NCBI GenBank assembly: GCA_964406945.1
Contig: CAYOTO010000001.1
Span: 62,001 to 126,000, forward strand
Direction: 5' to 3'
Source: UBA2266 sp964406945
GTDB lineage: Bacteria; Planctomycetota; Phycisphaerae; Sedimentisphaerales; Anaerobacaceae
DNA length: 64,000 nucleotides
Part shown: positions 17,337 to 25,867 of the stretch, piece by piece
How positions within the stretch are numbered: the first letter of the stretch is position 1
How the letters are laid out: every line of letters begins with the position of its first letter
Notes under the pieces: model-generated
Told to the model about the DNA's origin: nothing
The model's database searches: none
Seen by the model: only the letters and a program-made list of their open reading frames with translations
Made by a program: the position numbers and the translations under genes

Positions 17337-17786
17337 TTACCGCCTCGCCGTCTCACGCGCGAAGCGTACTGTCGAACGCTCGTCGAATTCTTTCTGCTCC
17401 AGTTTTTCCTGCCTCTTCATGAATTCCGTCTTCGCCTTCTCACGAAGCTTCTCGAGTCCTTCACGGAACCGGCTCAGCTTCACCACTTCCGCGATCCGTT
17501 CCTTCCGCTCGACCTCTATAGTCCGCACCTTCGCTTCGAGCTGTTTTATCAACTCATCATGCCGGGCCGAATATTGCATGAAAAGCTCCTGTCGACCGAG
17601 CCGCTCCCTCGCATCCCTCTTGCTCAGGTCATCCAGAAGGCCCGCAAGCACGCGTTTCTGCACCAGCAGCTCGCTTCGCGCCTGCGTCAGCTTTTCAGTC
17701 AGCGCAATCAACTCGGCCTTTTTGGCCTGTTCCTCCTTTATCTTGATGTCCAGTACTCGCTGCAATCGCCATACAAAACGTTTCAT
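17337..17786 (-). CDS. fliJ: Flagellar export chaperone FliJ
   Basis: A 149-residue, almost wholly alpha-helical coiled-coil protein beginning MKRFVWRLQRVLDIKIKEEQ, the usual FliJ N-terminus. FliJ links the FliI ATPase to the export gate. It lies directly after fliI as in most genomes. The ATG at 17786 is preferred over the adjacent TTG at 17789. The 156 bases between it and fliI show no other gene. Confidence 0.88.
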   Translation of the reverse strand: MKRFVWRLQRVLDIKIKEEQAKKAELIALTEKLTQARSELLVQKRVLAGLLDDLSKRDARERLGRQELFMQYSARHDELIKQLEAKVRTIEVERKERIAEVVKLSRFREGLEKLREKAKTEFMKRQEKLEQKEFDERSTVRFARETARR

Positions 17787-17942
17787 CAAATACTCACTTC
17801 AGCCGCGTGGGCTGTACTTTCCTGCCGCTTACGGATGCACATCAACCTCGCACTGAGCGAAGTCCGGCTAAGCATCTGGCCATCGATCACCGGCCCTGAA
17901 TTGTTCAATACAACGCTATATATACTTGTCGTGATCTCCAGA

Positions 17943-19349
17943 CTAATCCTTGCCCAGCAGTTTGTCCCAGGAAGCCGTGATGCCTCTCAGTTGTTCCACA
18001 GTCTCCGCGAACTCCGTCCGCTCGCGAATCCCCTGAACCAGAAATGCTCCTATCTTGTCTATCAGTGCTATCGCACCGTCGATTCGTCTGTTGCTGCCCG
18101 GCGAGAACGCGCCGATATTTATCAAATCCTCCGCGTCGATATATGTGGCGTATATCTCCCGCAACTTCTGGGCCGCGGTTCGATGCTCCTCCGAAACCAC
18201 CTTTGTCATCAGCCTGCTCACACTTCCCAGAATATCCACCGCCGGGAAATGCCCGCGATTTGCAAGCTCGCGGCTCAGTACGATATGCCCGTCGAGCAGA
18301 CTTCTGGCGCTGTCCGCCACCGGGTCCGCAAGATCGTCGTTCTCCACCAGCACCGTTAGAATGCCCGTAATGCTCCCTGCCTTCGCCCGCCCCAGACGCT
18401 CGATCAGCCGCGGCATAAGCGCAAAAACGCTCGGACAATACCCCTTCGCCGCCGGAGGCTCGCCCGCCGCAAGTCCAATTTCACGCTGAGCCTGTGCAAA
18501 ACGCGTCAGAGAATCCATCATGAACAGAACATTCTCGCCCCTGTCCCGGAAATATTCCGCTATCGTCACTGCAACGAATGCCGCTTTCACCCGCTGTATC
18601 GGCGGCGAATCCGAAGCCGCCACCACCACAACGCTCCGCGCCAGACCCTCCGGACCCAAATCGTTTTCCAGAAACTCGCGAACCTCCCTGCCTCGCTCGC
18701 CGATAAGCGCCACCACGTTCACCGATGCCTCGCTGGAGTTGGCTATGTCGCCGAGAAGCACGCTCTTGCCGACCCCGCTGCCGGCGAATATCCCCACCCG
18801 CTGGCCCTTCCCCAGCGTCAGCAGGCCGTCTATGGATCGTATCCCCAGCGACAGCGGCTCACTTATTCTTTCTCTGCTCAGAGGCGCCGGACTGCTCGCA
18901 TCCAGCGGCTTCTTGTCCCTGCCGCCGAGAGGTCCCTTGTTATCTATCGGCTCACCCAGCCCGTTCACTACCCGGCCCAGTATCCCCTCATCCAGCCCCA
19001 GGAACCTGGGTGTGGTTCTCGCCGTCACTACGTCTCCCGGCGAAATTCCCTCGACGTGCTCCAGCGGCAGCAGAATAAGTCGTTCCTCGGCGAAACCGAC
19101 AACTTCCGCCAGCACCCGCCTGCCGTCGCCTATCGTTATTCCGCAAAGATCGCCCAGCCCCACCTTCGGTCCCGCCGATTCGACCGTCAACCCCGATACC
19201 CGCACCACCGAACCGCGACAGTTTAATAAATTTACGCCTCGAAGCGCAGCATGAAACTTGTCGAAATCCACCAGCTTGCGTCCGCCCGGACTCAATGAAG
19301 CGTCGGCGTCAAAGCTCGAATCTGTTATTGTCTTAATCTCACCGGACAT
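17943..19349 (-). CDS. fliI: Flagellar export ATPase FliI
   Basis: Hexameric ATPase energising flagellar protein export, 468 residues. The beta-barrel N-domain spans 25-110. The Walker A motif AGSGVGKS is at 189-196 and the Walker B region is MMDSLTRFAQAQREIGLAAG. The C-terminal signature DGHIVLSRELANRGHFPAVD is conserved in FliI/SctN rather than F1 ATP synthase. It is flanked by fliH (17 bases upstream) and fliJ. Confidence 0.97.
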   Translation of the reverse strand: MSGEIKTITDSSFDADASLSPGGRKLVDFDKFHAALRGVNLLNCRGSVVRVSGLTVESAGPKVGLGDLCGITIGDGRRVLAEVVGFAEERLILLPLEHVEGISPGDVVTARTTPRFLGLDEGILGRVVNGLGEPIDNKGPLGGRDKKPLDASSPAPLSRERISEPLSLGIRSIDGLLTLGKGQRVGIFAGSGVGKSVLLGDIANSSEASVNVVALIGERGREVREFLENDLGPEGLARSVVVVAASDSPPIQRVKAAFVAVTIAEYFRDRGENVLFMMDSLTRFAQAQREIGLAAGEPPAAKGYCPSVFALMPRLIERLGRAKAGSITGILTVLVENDDLADPVADSARSLLDGHIVLSRELANRGHFPAVDILGSVSRLMTKVVSEEHRTAAQKLREIYATYIDAEDLINIGAFSPGSNRRIDGAIALIDKIGAFLVQGIRERTEFAETVEQLRGITASWDKLLGKD

Positions 19350-19366
19350 AAATTAACGTGTCTTAC

Positions 19367-19945
19367 CTATCCTGCCGCAACAAGGGCCTTACTTATCTGC
19401 TCCAGATGACTTTCGATCAGGGACTCCACCGAGCCTGTGGCTGTCTCGATTCTGCACTCGGCCGGACCAAGTGATGAGTCCGCCTCGAACTCGATATCCG
19501 ACGCTCCCCCGGCCTTTTCGGCAAACGCCTTCCGACACGGCTCCAGATCCGCCGAACTCAGATAGACAACCACGTTTTGCTTGGCCGGGGCATTCTCAAG
19601 AGCTTCACTCACGATCAACTCGATCTTGTAGTCGCCGTCTTCCACCTTCTGCGAAAGTACACGCCGAGCTATCTCGACGGACAGTTTTGCGATCTCCTCC
19701 TTGTGCCCCGCAAACAACTCTTCATAATGCCCGCTCAGCTTCTCGGCAACACCGCCAAGGGTCCTGCATATCCCGTCCAGGTACACCAGCTTCTGTTCGA
19801 GTTCTCTGTTCAGTTCTGCGTTTACCCCGACCGCCTTCACCGTCGCTTTGTCGGGAACTTCTTCCTCGAACGACAGCTTGAAGTCCTCGAGCAGATTTAC
19901 CGCCTCGATAGAACCGTTCAGATTTACAACTGCTTCCGGTCGCAC
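19367..19945 (-). CDS. fliH: FliH-like regulator of the export ATPase
   Basis: A 192-residue protein with a helical, charged central part (about 50-105) and the FliH/SctL-type core KLSVEIARRVLSQKVEDGDY, then EALENAPAKQNVVVYLSSAD. FliH holds FliI at the C-ring. The position between fliG and fliI is the standard one. The start is GTG, two bases after the fliG stop, with only a weak ribosome site, so coupling to fliG translation is likely. Confidence 0.88.
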   Translation of the reverse strand: MRPEAVVNLNGSIEAVNLLEDFKLSFEEEVPDKATVKAVGVNAELNRELEQKLVYLDGICRTLGGVAEKLSGHYEELFAGHKEEIAKLSVEIARRVLSQKVEDGDYKIELIVSEALENAPAKQNVVVYLSSADLEPCRKAFAEKAGGASDIEFEADSSLGPAECRIETATGSVESLIESHLEQISKALVAAG

Positions 19946-19947
19946 TT

Positions 19948-20943
19948 CTATTCGTCCGCAAACATCAGTTCGCCGTTCTCATTCATCTCACGTAACACCA
20001 CCACCAGCTCCTCCCTGGCGTCCGTTACCTCTTCCTGCTTCGGACTGCTCATAAGCCCCGTCTCCTCGTCGAGCGACTCAGCCGCACGTTCCGATATATT
20101 TGCACGCACCGTTTCGACAATTGCCTCTTCGGCCTTGTATAACGCCAGGGCAAGCCTTCCCGAATCGACCCCGCGCAAAGCCTGCTGCATGGACCGGTCC
20201 GCTATCTGAGGAATATCTTCCCACACTACCATAAGCCTTGAAACCGCTTTGCTGGTCTCCTCGTTTTCCTCTTCTATCGCGGTGAGCAGCCCATCCCGAA
20301 GATCCTGGCCCAGGTTCCGAAGAATAACCGCCACTTTGCGAAGGCTGTCGTCGGTACCGCCTGCTGATTTGCCCGACGCACCCGCGGCTTCTTCCAGCCG
20401 GCTGCAAACCGTCTCGGCAATCCTGTGCTTGGCTTCGGCCGTAACCGATTCCGAGCGGGTCATCCGCGCAATCACGCTCAGCCGCACCCCGTCGCCGAAC
20501 AGCCCCATAACCGCCGAACTCTTCTTCGGATCAAGTTCGGACAGAATGACTGCCGCGACCTGCGGATGCTCCTCCGCCAGAACGGATGCGATGGCCTGCG
20601 CATTTGCCGATCTAATCGGCAGAAAAGGGTCTTTCTTTTGCACCAGCTTCTGAATCTCGGTCTGAACCTGTCCGGCCCGCTCTTCGCCCAATGTGTTCTT
20701 GAGCATCTGCTGTAGAAAGCTTTTCAAATGGAACTGCGGCCCGTCCTGAATACTGCCAACGAATTCCTTGGCAAGCTCCAGACTCTGCCGGCTGTTTCTG
20801 TACCCCGCGGCATCAAGATAGGTCAGCTCCACGGCAAGCTCCTGCACCACCTCCGGATCCATGTCCTTAAGCAGCTCCGTCGCTGTAGGCATATCCAGCG
20901 CCATAAGGAGCATCGCGGCTTTTTGTTTGCCTGTAAGTGTCAC
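19948..20943 (-). CDS. fliG: Flagellar motor switch protein FliG
   Basis: Rotor protein linking the MS ring to the C ring and to the stators, 331 residues, normal length. It starts TLTGKQKAAMLLMALDMPTA. The middle domain carries EHPQVAAVILSELDPKKSSA, the conserved EHPQ motif. The C-terminal torque domain has SRLMVVWEDIPQIADRSMQQ and LRGVDSGRLALALYKA. The start is GTG, three bases after the fliF stop. fliM and fliN, its partners, are not in this window. Confidence 0.96.
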   Translation of the reverse strand: MTLTGKQKAAMLLMALDMPTATELLKDMDPEVVQELAVELTYLDAAGYRNSRQSLELAKEFVGSIQDGPQFHLKSFLQQMLKNTLGEERAGQVQTEIQKLVQKKDPFLPIRSANAQAIASVLAEEHPQVAAVILSELDPKKSSAVMGLFGDGVRLSVIARMTRSESVTAEAKHRIAETVCSRLEEAAGASGKSAGGTDDSLRKVAVILRNLGQDLRDGLLTAIEEENEETSKAVSRLMVVWEDIPQIADRSMQQALRGVDSGRLALALYKAEEAIVETVRANISERAAESLDEETGLMSSPKQEEVTDAREELVVVLREMNENGELMFADE

Positions 20944-20946
20944 TTT

Positions 20947-22476
20947 TTACTCCGTCTGCTCCACCCAACTGGCGAATAGCTGTTTCACCCGCGCAGGATC
21001 GTTGCGCAGGGCCTCCGCTATCTGCCGCTGCATAGTGACTTTGTCATTTTGGCCCGTTTCGCCCTCCAGCAGGCCCGCTGTTTCGCTCTCCGGCAGCGAT
21101 GCCTGTTCGCCGCCCGCCTCCTTCTTGAATTTCTTCTTCTTGGTTTTTTTCCTTTTCTGGGTCTTCGAACCGCCGAGTATCTTCACGAACAAGACGGCGC
21201 ACACCGCCATCGTCCCCATGGATGCCTGACGGGCGATGCCGATATACTGGGACAACCCGCCGCCCGCCTCCTCCGCCGGCGGAACAACCGACGAGCGATT
21301 GAACTTCACGTTGATCACCTTCACGTTGCTGGTATCCTTCAGCCCCAGCGACTTCATTATGATCTCTTCCACATCGCTCAGCGGTACGATGGTGGCCGCC
21401 TGCGCCCCCGCAGTTCCGTTGGCGTCCTCGACGGACAAATCGACCATGGCCGCAACGCTCAGGGATTTGACCGTGCCCGGCAGAACAGTCTCCTGCTTGA
21501 CAATCCTGCCCACCTCGTACTCGGTCATGATCGTCTCGTCCTTCTTCATACCGGTTGCAGCCCCGGCCCCGCCCGCCTGCCCGCTCGAAACCGGTTCGGC
21601 CCCGGTCGTAATCTCCTCCTTCTTCGTGACCTTGCCCGTCGGGTCGTATTCCTCGGTGATCGTACTCACGCTGTTCATATCGATCACCGCACTTACCTTC
21701 ACCTTGGCCCTGCCCGCCCCCAAAGCCGCCGTCAAAAGCTCCTCCACTTCGCTCGACAGACTCTGTTCGACCCGCTCCCGGTAGTCCTGAACCGTTTCGG
21801 CCCCAGTCGCCATTCCTGCATCCGAACCGCTTGAAAGCAGATTACCCTGGCTATCCACCACGGTAACGTTTTCGGTATCCAGCCCCTCTACGCCGCTGCT
21901 TACAAGATGCGTAATCGCCGCTATATTCAGATTGCTCATCCTGTAACCCGGCTGCATCCGCAAGACCACCGATGCGCTTGTATTGCCCGCGTCCGAAGTA
22001 AAGAGCGTACGCTCGGCGGTGACTATATGAACCCTCGCGTAAACCACCCCCTCGATCATCTGGACGCTCTTGGCCAGTTCCTCTTCAATGCCGCGTTTGC
22101 GTTTCAGGTCCTGGATAATCGGCGAATCGCCTATCTTGCCCTTGTCGAGCCAACTGTTGCCGAGCTGACCGCCCGTCGGCAGCCCTTCACGGGCCATATC
22201 CAGCCGCAACTCGCTCACGTGCTCCCGGGGAACGTAAATCGTGGTCCCTGCGCCCCGCAATTCGTATGCAATGTCTTTCTCGCGAATCTTCTCGGTAATC
22301 TTCGATGCATCCTCCGGTGAAAGATCCGAGTACAGCACCCGCATGTCGGGTTGGCTGGCCCAGTTCAGCAGCAGCAGCCCCACCAGAACAAAGGCCACAG
22401 AGATAGCGATAAGCAGGGCCCGCTGGACCACGCCTAAACGCTGCCATACCGCCTGGATTTTAGCCACCAGATTCAT
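20947..22476 (-). CDS. fliF: Flagellar MS-ring protein FliF
   Basis: Forms the MS ring. Starting at the ATG at 22476 it has 509 residues. The N-terminal membrane helix is about 16-37 (RALLIAISVAFVLVGLLLLN), followed by the YscJ/FliF ring-building domains (VLYSDLSPEDASKITEKIRE, then the secretion-domain pattern IQDLKRKRGIEEELAKSVQM). A second membrane segment lies near residue 425. The C-terminal tail that binds FliG is lysine-rich then acidic. An in-frame extension to 22530 exists, but its 18 extra residues are not FliF-like and the ATG start suits the membrane topology better. Confidence 0.95.
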   Translation of the reverse strand: MNLVAKIQAVWQRLGVVQRALLIAISVAFVLVGLLLLNWASQPDMRVLYSDLSPEDASKITEKIREKDIAYELRGAGTTIYVPREHVSELRLDMAREGLPTGGQLGNSWLDKGKIGDSPIIQDLKRKRGIEEELAKSVQMIEGVVYARVHIVTAERTLFTSDAGNTSASVVLRMQPGYRMSNLNIAAITHLVSSGVEGLDTENVTVVDSQGNLLSSGSDAGMATGAETVQDYRERVEQSLSSEVEELLTAALGAGRAKVKVSAVIDMNSVSTITEEYDPTGKVTKKEEITTGAEPVSSGQAGGAGAATGMKKDETIMTEYEVGRIVKQETVLPGTVKSLSVAAMVDLSVEDANGTAGAQAATIVPLSDVEEIIMKSLGLKDTSNVKVINVKFNRSSVVPPAEEAGGGLSQYIGIARQASMGTMAVCAVLFVKILGGSKTQKRKKTKKKKFKKEAGGEQASLPESETAGLLEGETGQNDKVTMQRQIAEALRNDPARVKQLFASWVEQTE

Positions 22477-22556
22477 CAATGCCAAATCACCATTGTCGCC
22501 GCGGTCGTCAGCTCCTGGCCGACCCCGCAATTTCGTCCTGTGTAATCCTTAACTGG

Positions 22557-22877
22557 TTAGACCGGCATGTTCATCGTCTTCTTGTATGCTTCGACCAGCT
22601 TGTTGCGAACACCGACCAGCAGCTTGAAACTCATATCCGCCTTTGCGACCGAAGCCACCACCGTATTGATGTCTTCGTTTTTGCCCGCCAGCAGATCCTT
22701 GATGTTCATGTTCGCCGTCTGCTGCGTCTCGCTCACGTCCGACAGCTTTTTGCCCAGGCCTCCGACAGCATCCGAGAAATTGCCGTCTCCACTGCCCGGG
22801 ACCTGCTTCTTCTGCTTAATCGCCTCGAGATTGAACTTCGAGCCGACAGAATTGATTCCACCATTCGGATTAATCAT
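22557..22877 (-). CDS. fliE: Flagellar MS-ring/rod junction protein FliE
   Basis: A 106-residue protein with the FliE C-terminal signature SVAKADMSFKLLVGVRNKLV then EAYKKTMNMPV. FliE connects the MS ring to the proximal rod. The ATG at 22877 is chosen because AGGTGAGG lies 9 bases upstream. A GTG five codons earlier would overlap the flgC stop and lacks such a site. Order flgB-flgC-fliE is conserved across bacteria. Confidence 0.95.
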   Translation of the reverse strand: MINPNGGINSVGSKFNLEAIKQKKQVPGSGDGNFSDAVGGLGKKLSDVSETQQTANMNIKDLLAGKNEDINTVVASVAKADMSFKLLVGVRNKLVEAYKKTMNMPV

Positions 22878-22888
22878 TGCCAATAACC

Positions 22889-23296
22889 TCACCTGAGTAA
22901 GTCTAATGCAGTTTCAACCATTCGCTGATACCGCTTCAAAGTCGCCGCATTCGCCTGATAAGCACGCGTGGCCAGCGACAGATTCATCATCTCCATCGGA
23001 AGGCTCACGTTGGGCATTTTCACGTACCCGTCCGGATCCGCATCGGGATGCCCCGGCTTGTAAACCTTCGGAAAAGCACTCGTGTCCGGCACCACCTCGG
23101 TAATCTCCACACCGCCCAGCGGCTCGTCCGAAGCCTGAAAAACCGCCTCCAGACGCTGGTACGGCTGTCCGTTGCCCGTCCGCGTAGTCTGGGAATTGGC
23201 CACGTTTCCGCTGATCAGCGTGATGTTCCGCCTCTGCGCTCGCAGACCCGAAATCGCTACATCGATCGGACCGAAACTGTTTGTCTCTACTTCCAT
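22889..23296 (-). CDS. flgC: Flagellar basal-body rod protein FlgC
   Basis: Proximal rod protein of 135 residues. The N-terminal rod motif (DVAISGLRAQRRNITLISGN then VANSQT) and the C-terminal ATRAYQANAATLKRYQRMVE are typical of FlgC. The central PNVSLPMEMMNLS is also conserved. It lies 24 bases after flgB. Confidence 0.97.
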   Translation of the reverse strand: MEVETNSFGPIDVAISGLRAQRRNITLISGNVANSQTTRTGNGQPYQRLEAVFQASDEPLGGVEITEVVPDTSAFPKVYKPGHPDADPDGYVKMPNVSLPMEMMNLSLATRAYQANAATLKRYQRMVETALDLLR

Positions 23297-23320
23297 AATT
23301 CGCTTCCTGACGGCTCCCGG

Positions 23321-23677
23321 CTATTTGGTTTGTATCGCTGCCTGTATGCCCTGCAATTTCTTCTTCAGCAGCCGGGCAAAGGTCGTATGCCGCAGCGTGT
23401 TTCTCACCATTTCACCTATTTCCGTCTCGAGATTGACATCGTTGCCGTCCTTCTTAACCCTGGTCGTCTTCGGCTGATACACCACGGCCTGGAGTTTACC
23501 AACATCGACTTTGCCGTCCGAATCCAGGGCCTCCGAAAGCAGTTCTTCGAATTTCACGGCGTACCTGCGGTACCCGGGCGTGCGAATGTTGGCGATATTG
23601 TTGGCAATCGCCCGCTGCCGGACCCCCTCGGCCTTCATCCCGGCACCCAAAAGCTCGATCATGTTTACTTTGCCCAT
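23321..23677 (-). CDS. flgB: Flagellar basal-body rod protein FlgB
   Basis: A 118-residue proximal rod protein with the family motif RQRAIANNIANIRTPGYRR and the central DGNDVNLETEIGEM. The ATG at 23677 fits FlgB length and has GGAG eight bases upstream. The frame stays open further upstream, but that part overlaps the sigma-54 promoter and is not FlgB-like. It is the first gene of the 17-gene minus-strand operon. Confidence 0.96.
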   Translation of the reverse strand: MGKVNMIELLGAGMKAEGVRQRAIANNIANIRTPGYRRYAVKFEELLSEALDSDGKVDVGKLQAVVYQPKTTRVKKDGNDVNLETEIGEMVRNTLRHTTFARLLKKKLQGIQAAIQTK

Positions 23678-23723
23678 AAGCGCACTCCAATCTGACGACA
23701 AACTGTAATCCGTAAATAATCTC

Positions 23724-23740
23724 TGCAAGAATCGTGCCAG
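23724..23740 (-). promoter_or_regulatory. Sigma-54 promoter of the flgB...flhB operon
   Basis: Read on the minus strand: CTGGCACG (23740-23733), ATTC, TTGCA (23728-23724), an exact match to YTGGCACG-N4-TTGCW. The predicted transcript start is near 23713, giving a leader of about 36 bases before flgB. The remaining 392-base divergent gap between flgB and fliK holds no gene. Confidence 0.88.
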
Positions 23741-24036
23741 ATTGCTCCCAAGCCGTATTTCACCGACAAAATGCCCGTTTTCGGCACTCTGAAGCGGCTT
23801 TTTCCTCGATACACGCCACCGGCGCCAAAGCCGTACCGTAAGGATTCTGAACAGCCTGACGGTTTTTCTACAGACCCGCCGGGTCTCCACTTGCGGCAAT
23901 TACTTCCTGTCCGGCCGGAATATTTCGCCGTCGCTTCTCCCGGACAGGACTGATTGCCTTAAAAACATTTCTCTACGTGCATGTAAGTCTTTGCTGTCAA
24001 AGCGTTTAGCTAAAACAGTCTCTTTAAGGCCCCATG

Positions 24037-24053
24037 CTGGCACGCTGCTTGCA
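24037..24053 (+). promoter_or_regulatory. Sigma-54 promoter of the fliK operon
   Basis: CTGGCACG, CTGC, TTGCA at 24037-24053 is an exact match to the sigma-54 -24/-12 consensus. The -12 C is at 24052, so transcription should start near 24064, only about six bases before the fliK ATG. The upstream AAGGCCCCA (24026-24034) also occurs upstream of the flagellin gene. Confidence 0.85.
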
Positions 24054-24069
24054 GTAATCAGTCCTGAAT

Positions 24070-25839
24070 ATGGCTGCAGATGTCTCTACAAATAGCGTGA
24101 TTCAGGCCGTCGCACCTGTCGTGCCAGCCGCAACTCGCGCGCCTAAAAAGGCGACAACAGCCAAATTCACCATGCCGGCGACCGAAACAGACCTTGTCGA
24201 ACCACCCCAACAGCAAGAACCGCCCGGCGCATTCGCGCCTGAGAAAGCCCCATCCGAGAACAATGTGGATCAATCTCAGCCCGGCCAACCGGCAGAACAA
24301 AAGACTGGTTCCGATAACACTGGTCCCGTTCCGAAAAAAGCCGAACAGGCACCGGCCGAACCGTTGGTCCTCAAAACCCCGGCAGAGTTGCCTGCAAATC
24401 CCGCCGATCTTGCACCAACCTCCGAGAATCCCCCGATTTTGACCTCACTGTCCAGCCATACAGCCCAGAATGAACCACAGGCAGAAAACACCAAGGCCGA
24501 ATTACCCCAGCTCCAAACGCCCGACACGCCTTTGGCGCCTCTTCCGGCCCAGGGCAAAAACAACCAGTTTGTAAACACAAATGCCCCGCTTCCGCCCGCT
24601 CCATCGTCTCAGGCCCGGTCAGTTTCGCCCGAACAACAGCTCAAAAGCCCCGGCCTGCCTCAGCCTGCCCCCGCAGACACACCTAGCCCGTCCGACTCCA
24701 AAGTTCCTTCACCCGGCGCCCAACAGCAATTACCACGCCAATCGGCTGAAGACCTTCCCGCAGTTCCCACCAACTCTGAACCTCAACCCACCCGGTCGAA
24801 TCAGCAAAACACCCAATCTCAGACACCCCCGGATCCCGGCGTCAGCTCTCAGCCCCAAACCAAAAAACAAGCCGATGTACCTCAGTTTCCCGCTCAACCA
24901 ACCCACAACCAGGACCAGCTTGCGAAAAGCGATGCCCCTTCTGCAACCGTCATCCCGGCTTCCAAACCGGCCGCACCCGCCCAACCTGCAACTGCCGCCC
25001 AATCCGGCAACCCAACTCTGCCCGCAGCCGACACTACAGAATCCTCCACGGATCACTCGAGCCAAAGCCCTCAACCCACCGATCTCCAAGCAGGCTCTGA
25101 CCAGAAAAACACCCAGGATTCACAGCAGACAACCCCATCCGATACTCCGAACAAGCCCCAATTCTCCGATACCGTCCAGCAAACACTCGAAGACCAGAGT
25201 AACTCACCTAAAAAACCTCCGCAAAAAACCGCGCCCGAAATATCGACCGACCACCTCGACCACGCACCCCCAGCCGATACACAAAACAATCAAACTCAAC
25301 CGGCGCCTCGCGCCTCAGCCGCCGCGGCGCCCAAAGATAACAGCACGCCAGAGACCCAATCCGACCCGGCTCCAACCTTGCGCGACCAGGTTCAGAACTC
25401 CATCATGACTTCCGTACGGGATGGTCGCCGCGACGTAACCGTCCGCCTGAACCCACCGGAACTGGGTAAACTTGTCGTCAAATTCCAGGAACAAAACGGC
25501 GAGATCACCGCCTTTATGGAAGTTGCCAGATCCCAGACAAGGGCCGAAATACAACAGGCCCTGCCAAAAATCATCCAGAATATACAGGAATCGGGCGTCC
25601 AGATAAAACGCGTCGAAGTTACCCTCAACAACAACTCACTGCAGGAGTCGCCAAAGGACGGCGGTTTCGAACAGCCCCAGCAAAGCGCACAGAACAGACA
25701 GGAACCGGCCGACTCTCATCCAAAACCCGGCAGCCGCTGGAATTCCACTCAACAGAACTTCGCCCCTCCCGACGCAGCCTCCGCCTTCAGCCGCCCGCAG
25801 ATTCACGCCGCCCAGGGTTCGATCGACATGTTGATATAA
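24070..25839 (+). CDS. fliK: Flagellar hook-length control protein FliK
   Basis: A 589-residue protein. Residues 30-435 are a low-complexity Pro/Gln/Ser/Ala/Thr-rich stretch, as expected for a flexible molecular ruler. Residues about 440-530 are the conserved Flg_hook domain (DVTVRLNPPELGKLVVKFQE, then AEIQQALPKIIQNIQESGVQ) that contacts FlhB to switch export specificity. No ribosome-binding site precedes the ATG, and the mapped sigma-54 promoter leaves almost no leader, so the message may be nearly leaderless or the true start may be the in-frame ATG at residue 35. Three TPR-glycosyltransferase genes follow immediately. Confidence 0.93.
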   Translation: MAADVSTNSVIQAVAPVVPAATRAPKKATTAKFTMPATETDLVEPPQQQEPPGAFAPEKAPSENNVDQSQPGQPAEQKTGSDNTGPVPKKAEQAPAEPLVLKTPAELPANPADLAPTSENPPILTSLSSHTAQNEPQAENTKAELPQLQTPDTPLAPLPAQGKNNQFVNTNAPLPPAPSSQARSVSPEQQLKSPGLPQPAPADTPSPSDSKVPSPGAQQQLPRQSAEDLPAVPTNSEPQPTRSNQQNTQSQTPPDPGVSSQPQTKKQADVPQFPAQPTHNQDQLAKSDAPSATVIPASKPAAPAQPATAAQSGNPTLPAADTTESSTDHSSQSPQPTDLQAGSDQKNTQDSQQTTPSDTPNKPQFSDTVQQTLEDQSNSPKKPPQKTAPEISTDHLDHAPPADTQNNQTQPAPRASAAAAPKDNSTPETQSDPAPTLRDQVQNSIMTSVRDGRRDVTVRLNPPELGKLVVKFQEQNGEITAFMEVARSQTRAEIQQALPKIIQNIQESGVQIKRVEVTLNNNSLQESPKDGGFEQPQQSAQNRQEPADSHPKPGSRWNSTQQNFAPPDAASAFSRPQIHAAQGSIDMLI

Positions 25840-25867
25840 CTACTTGCATGACAGGGAGATATCGCTT

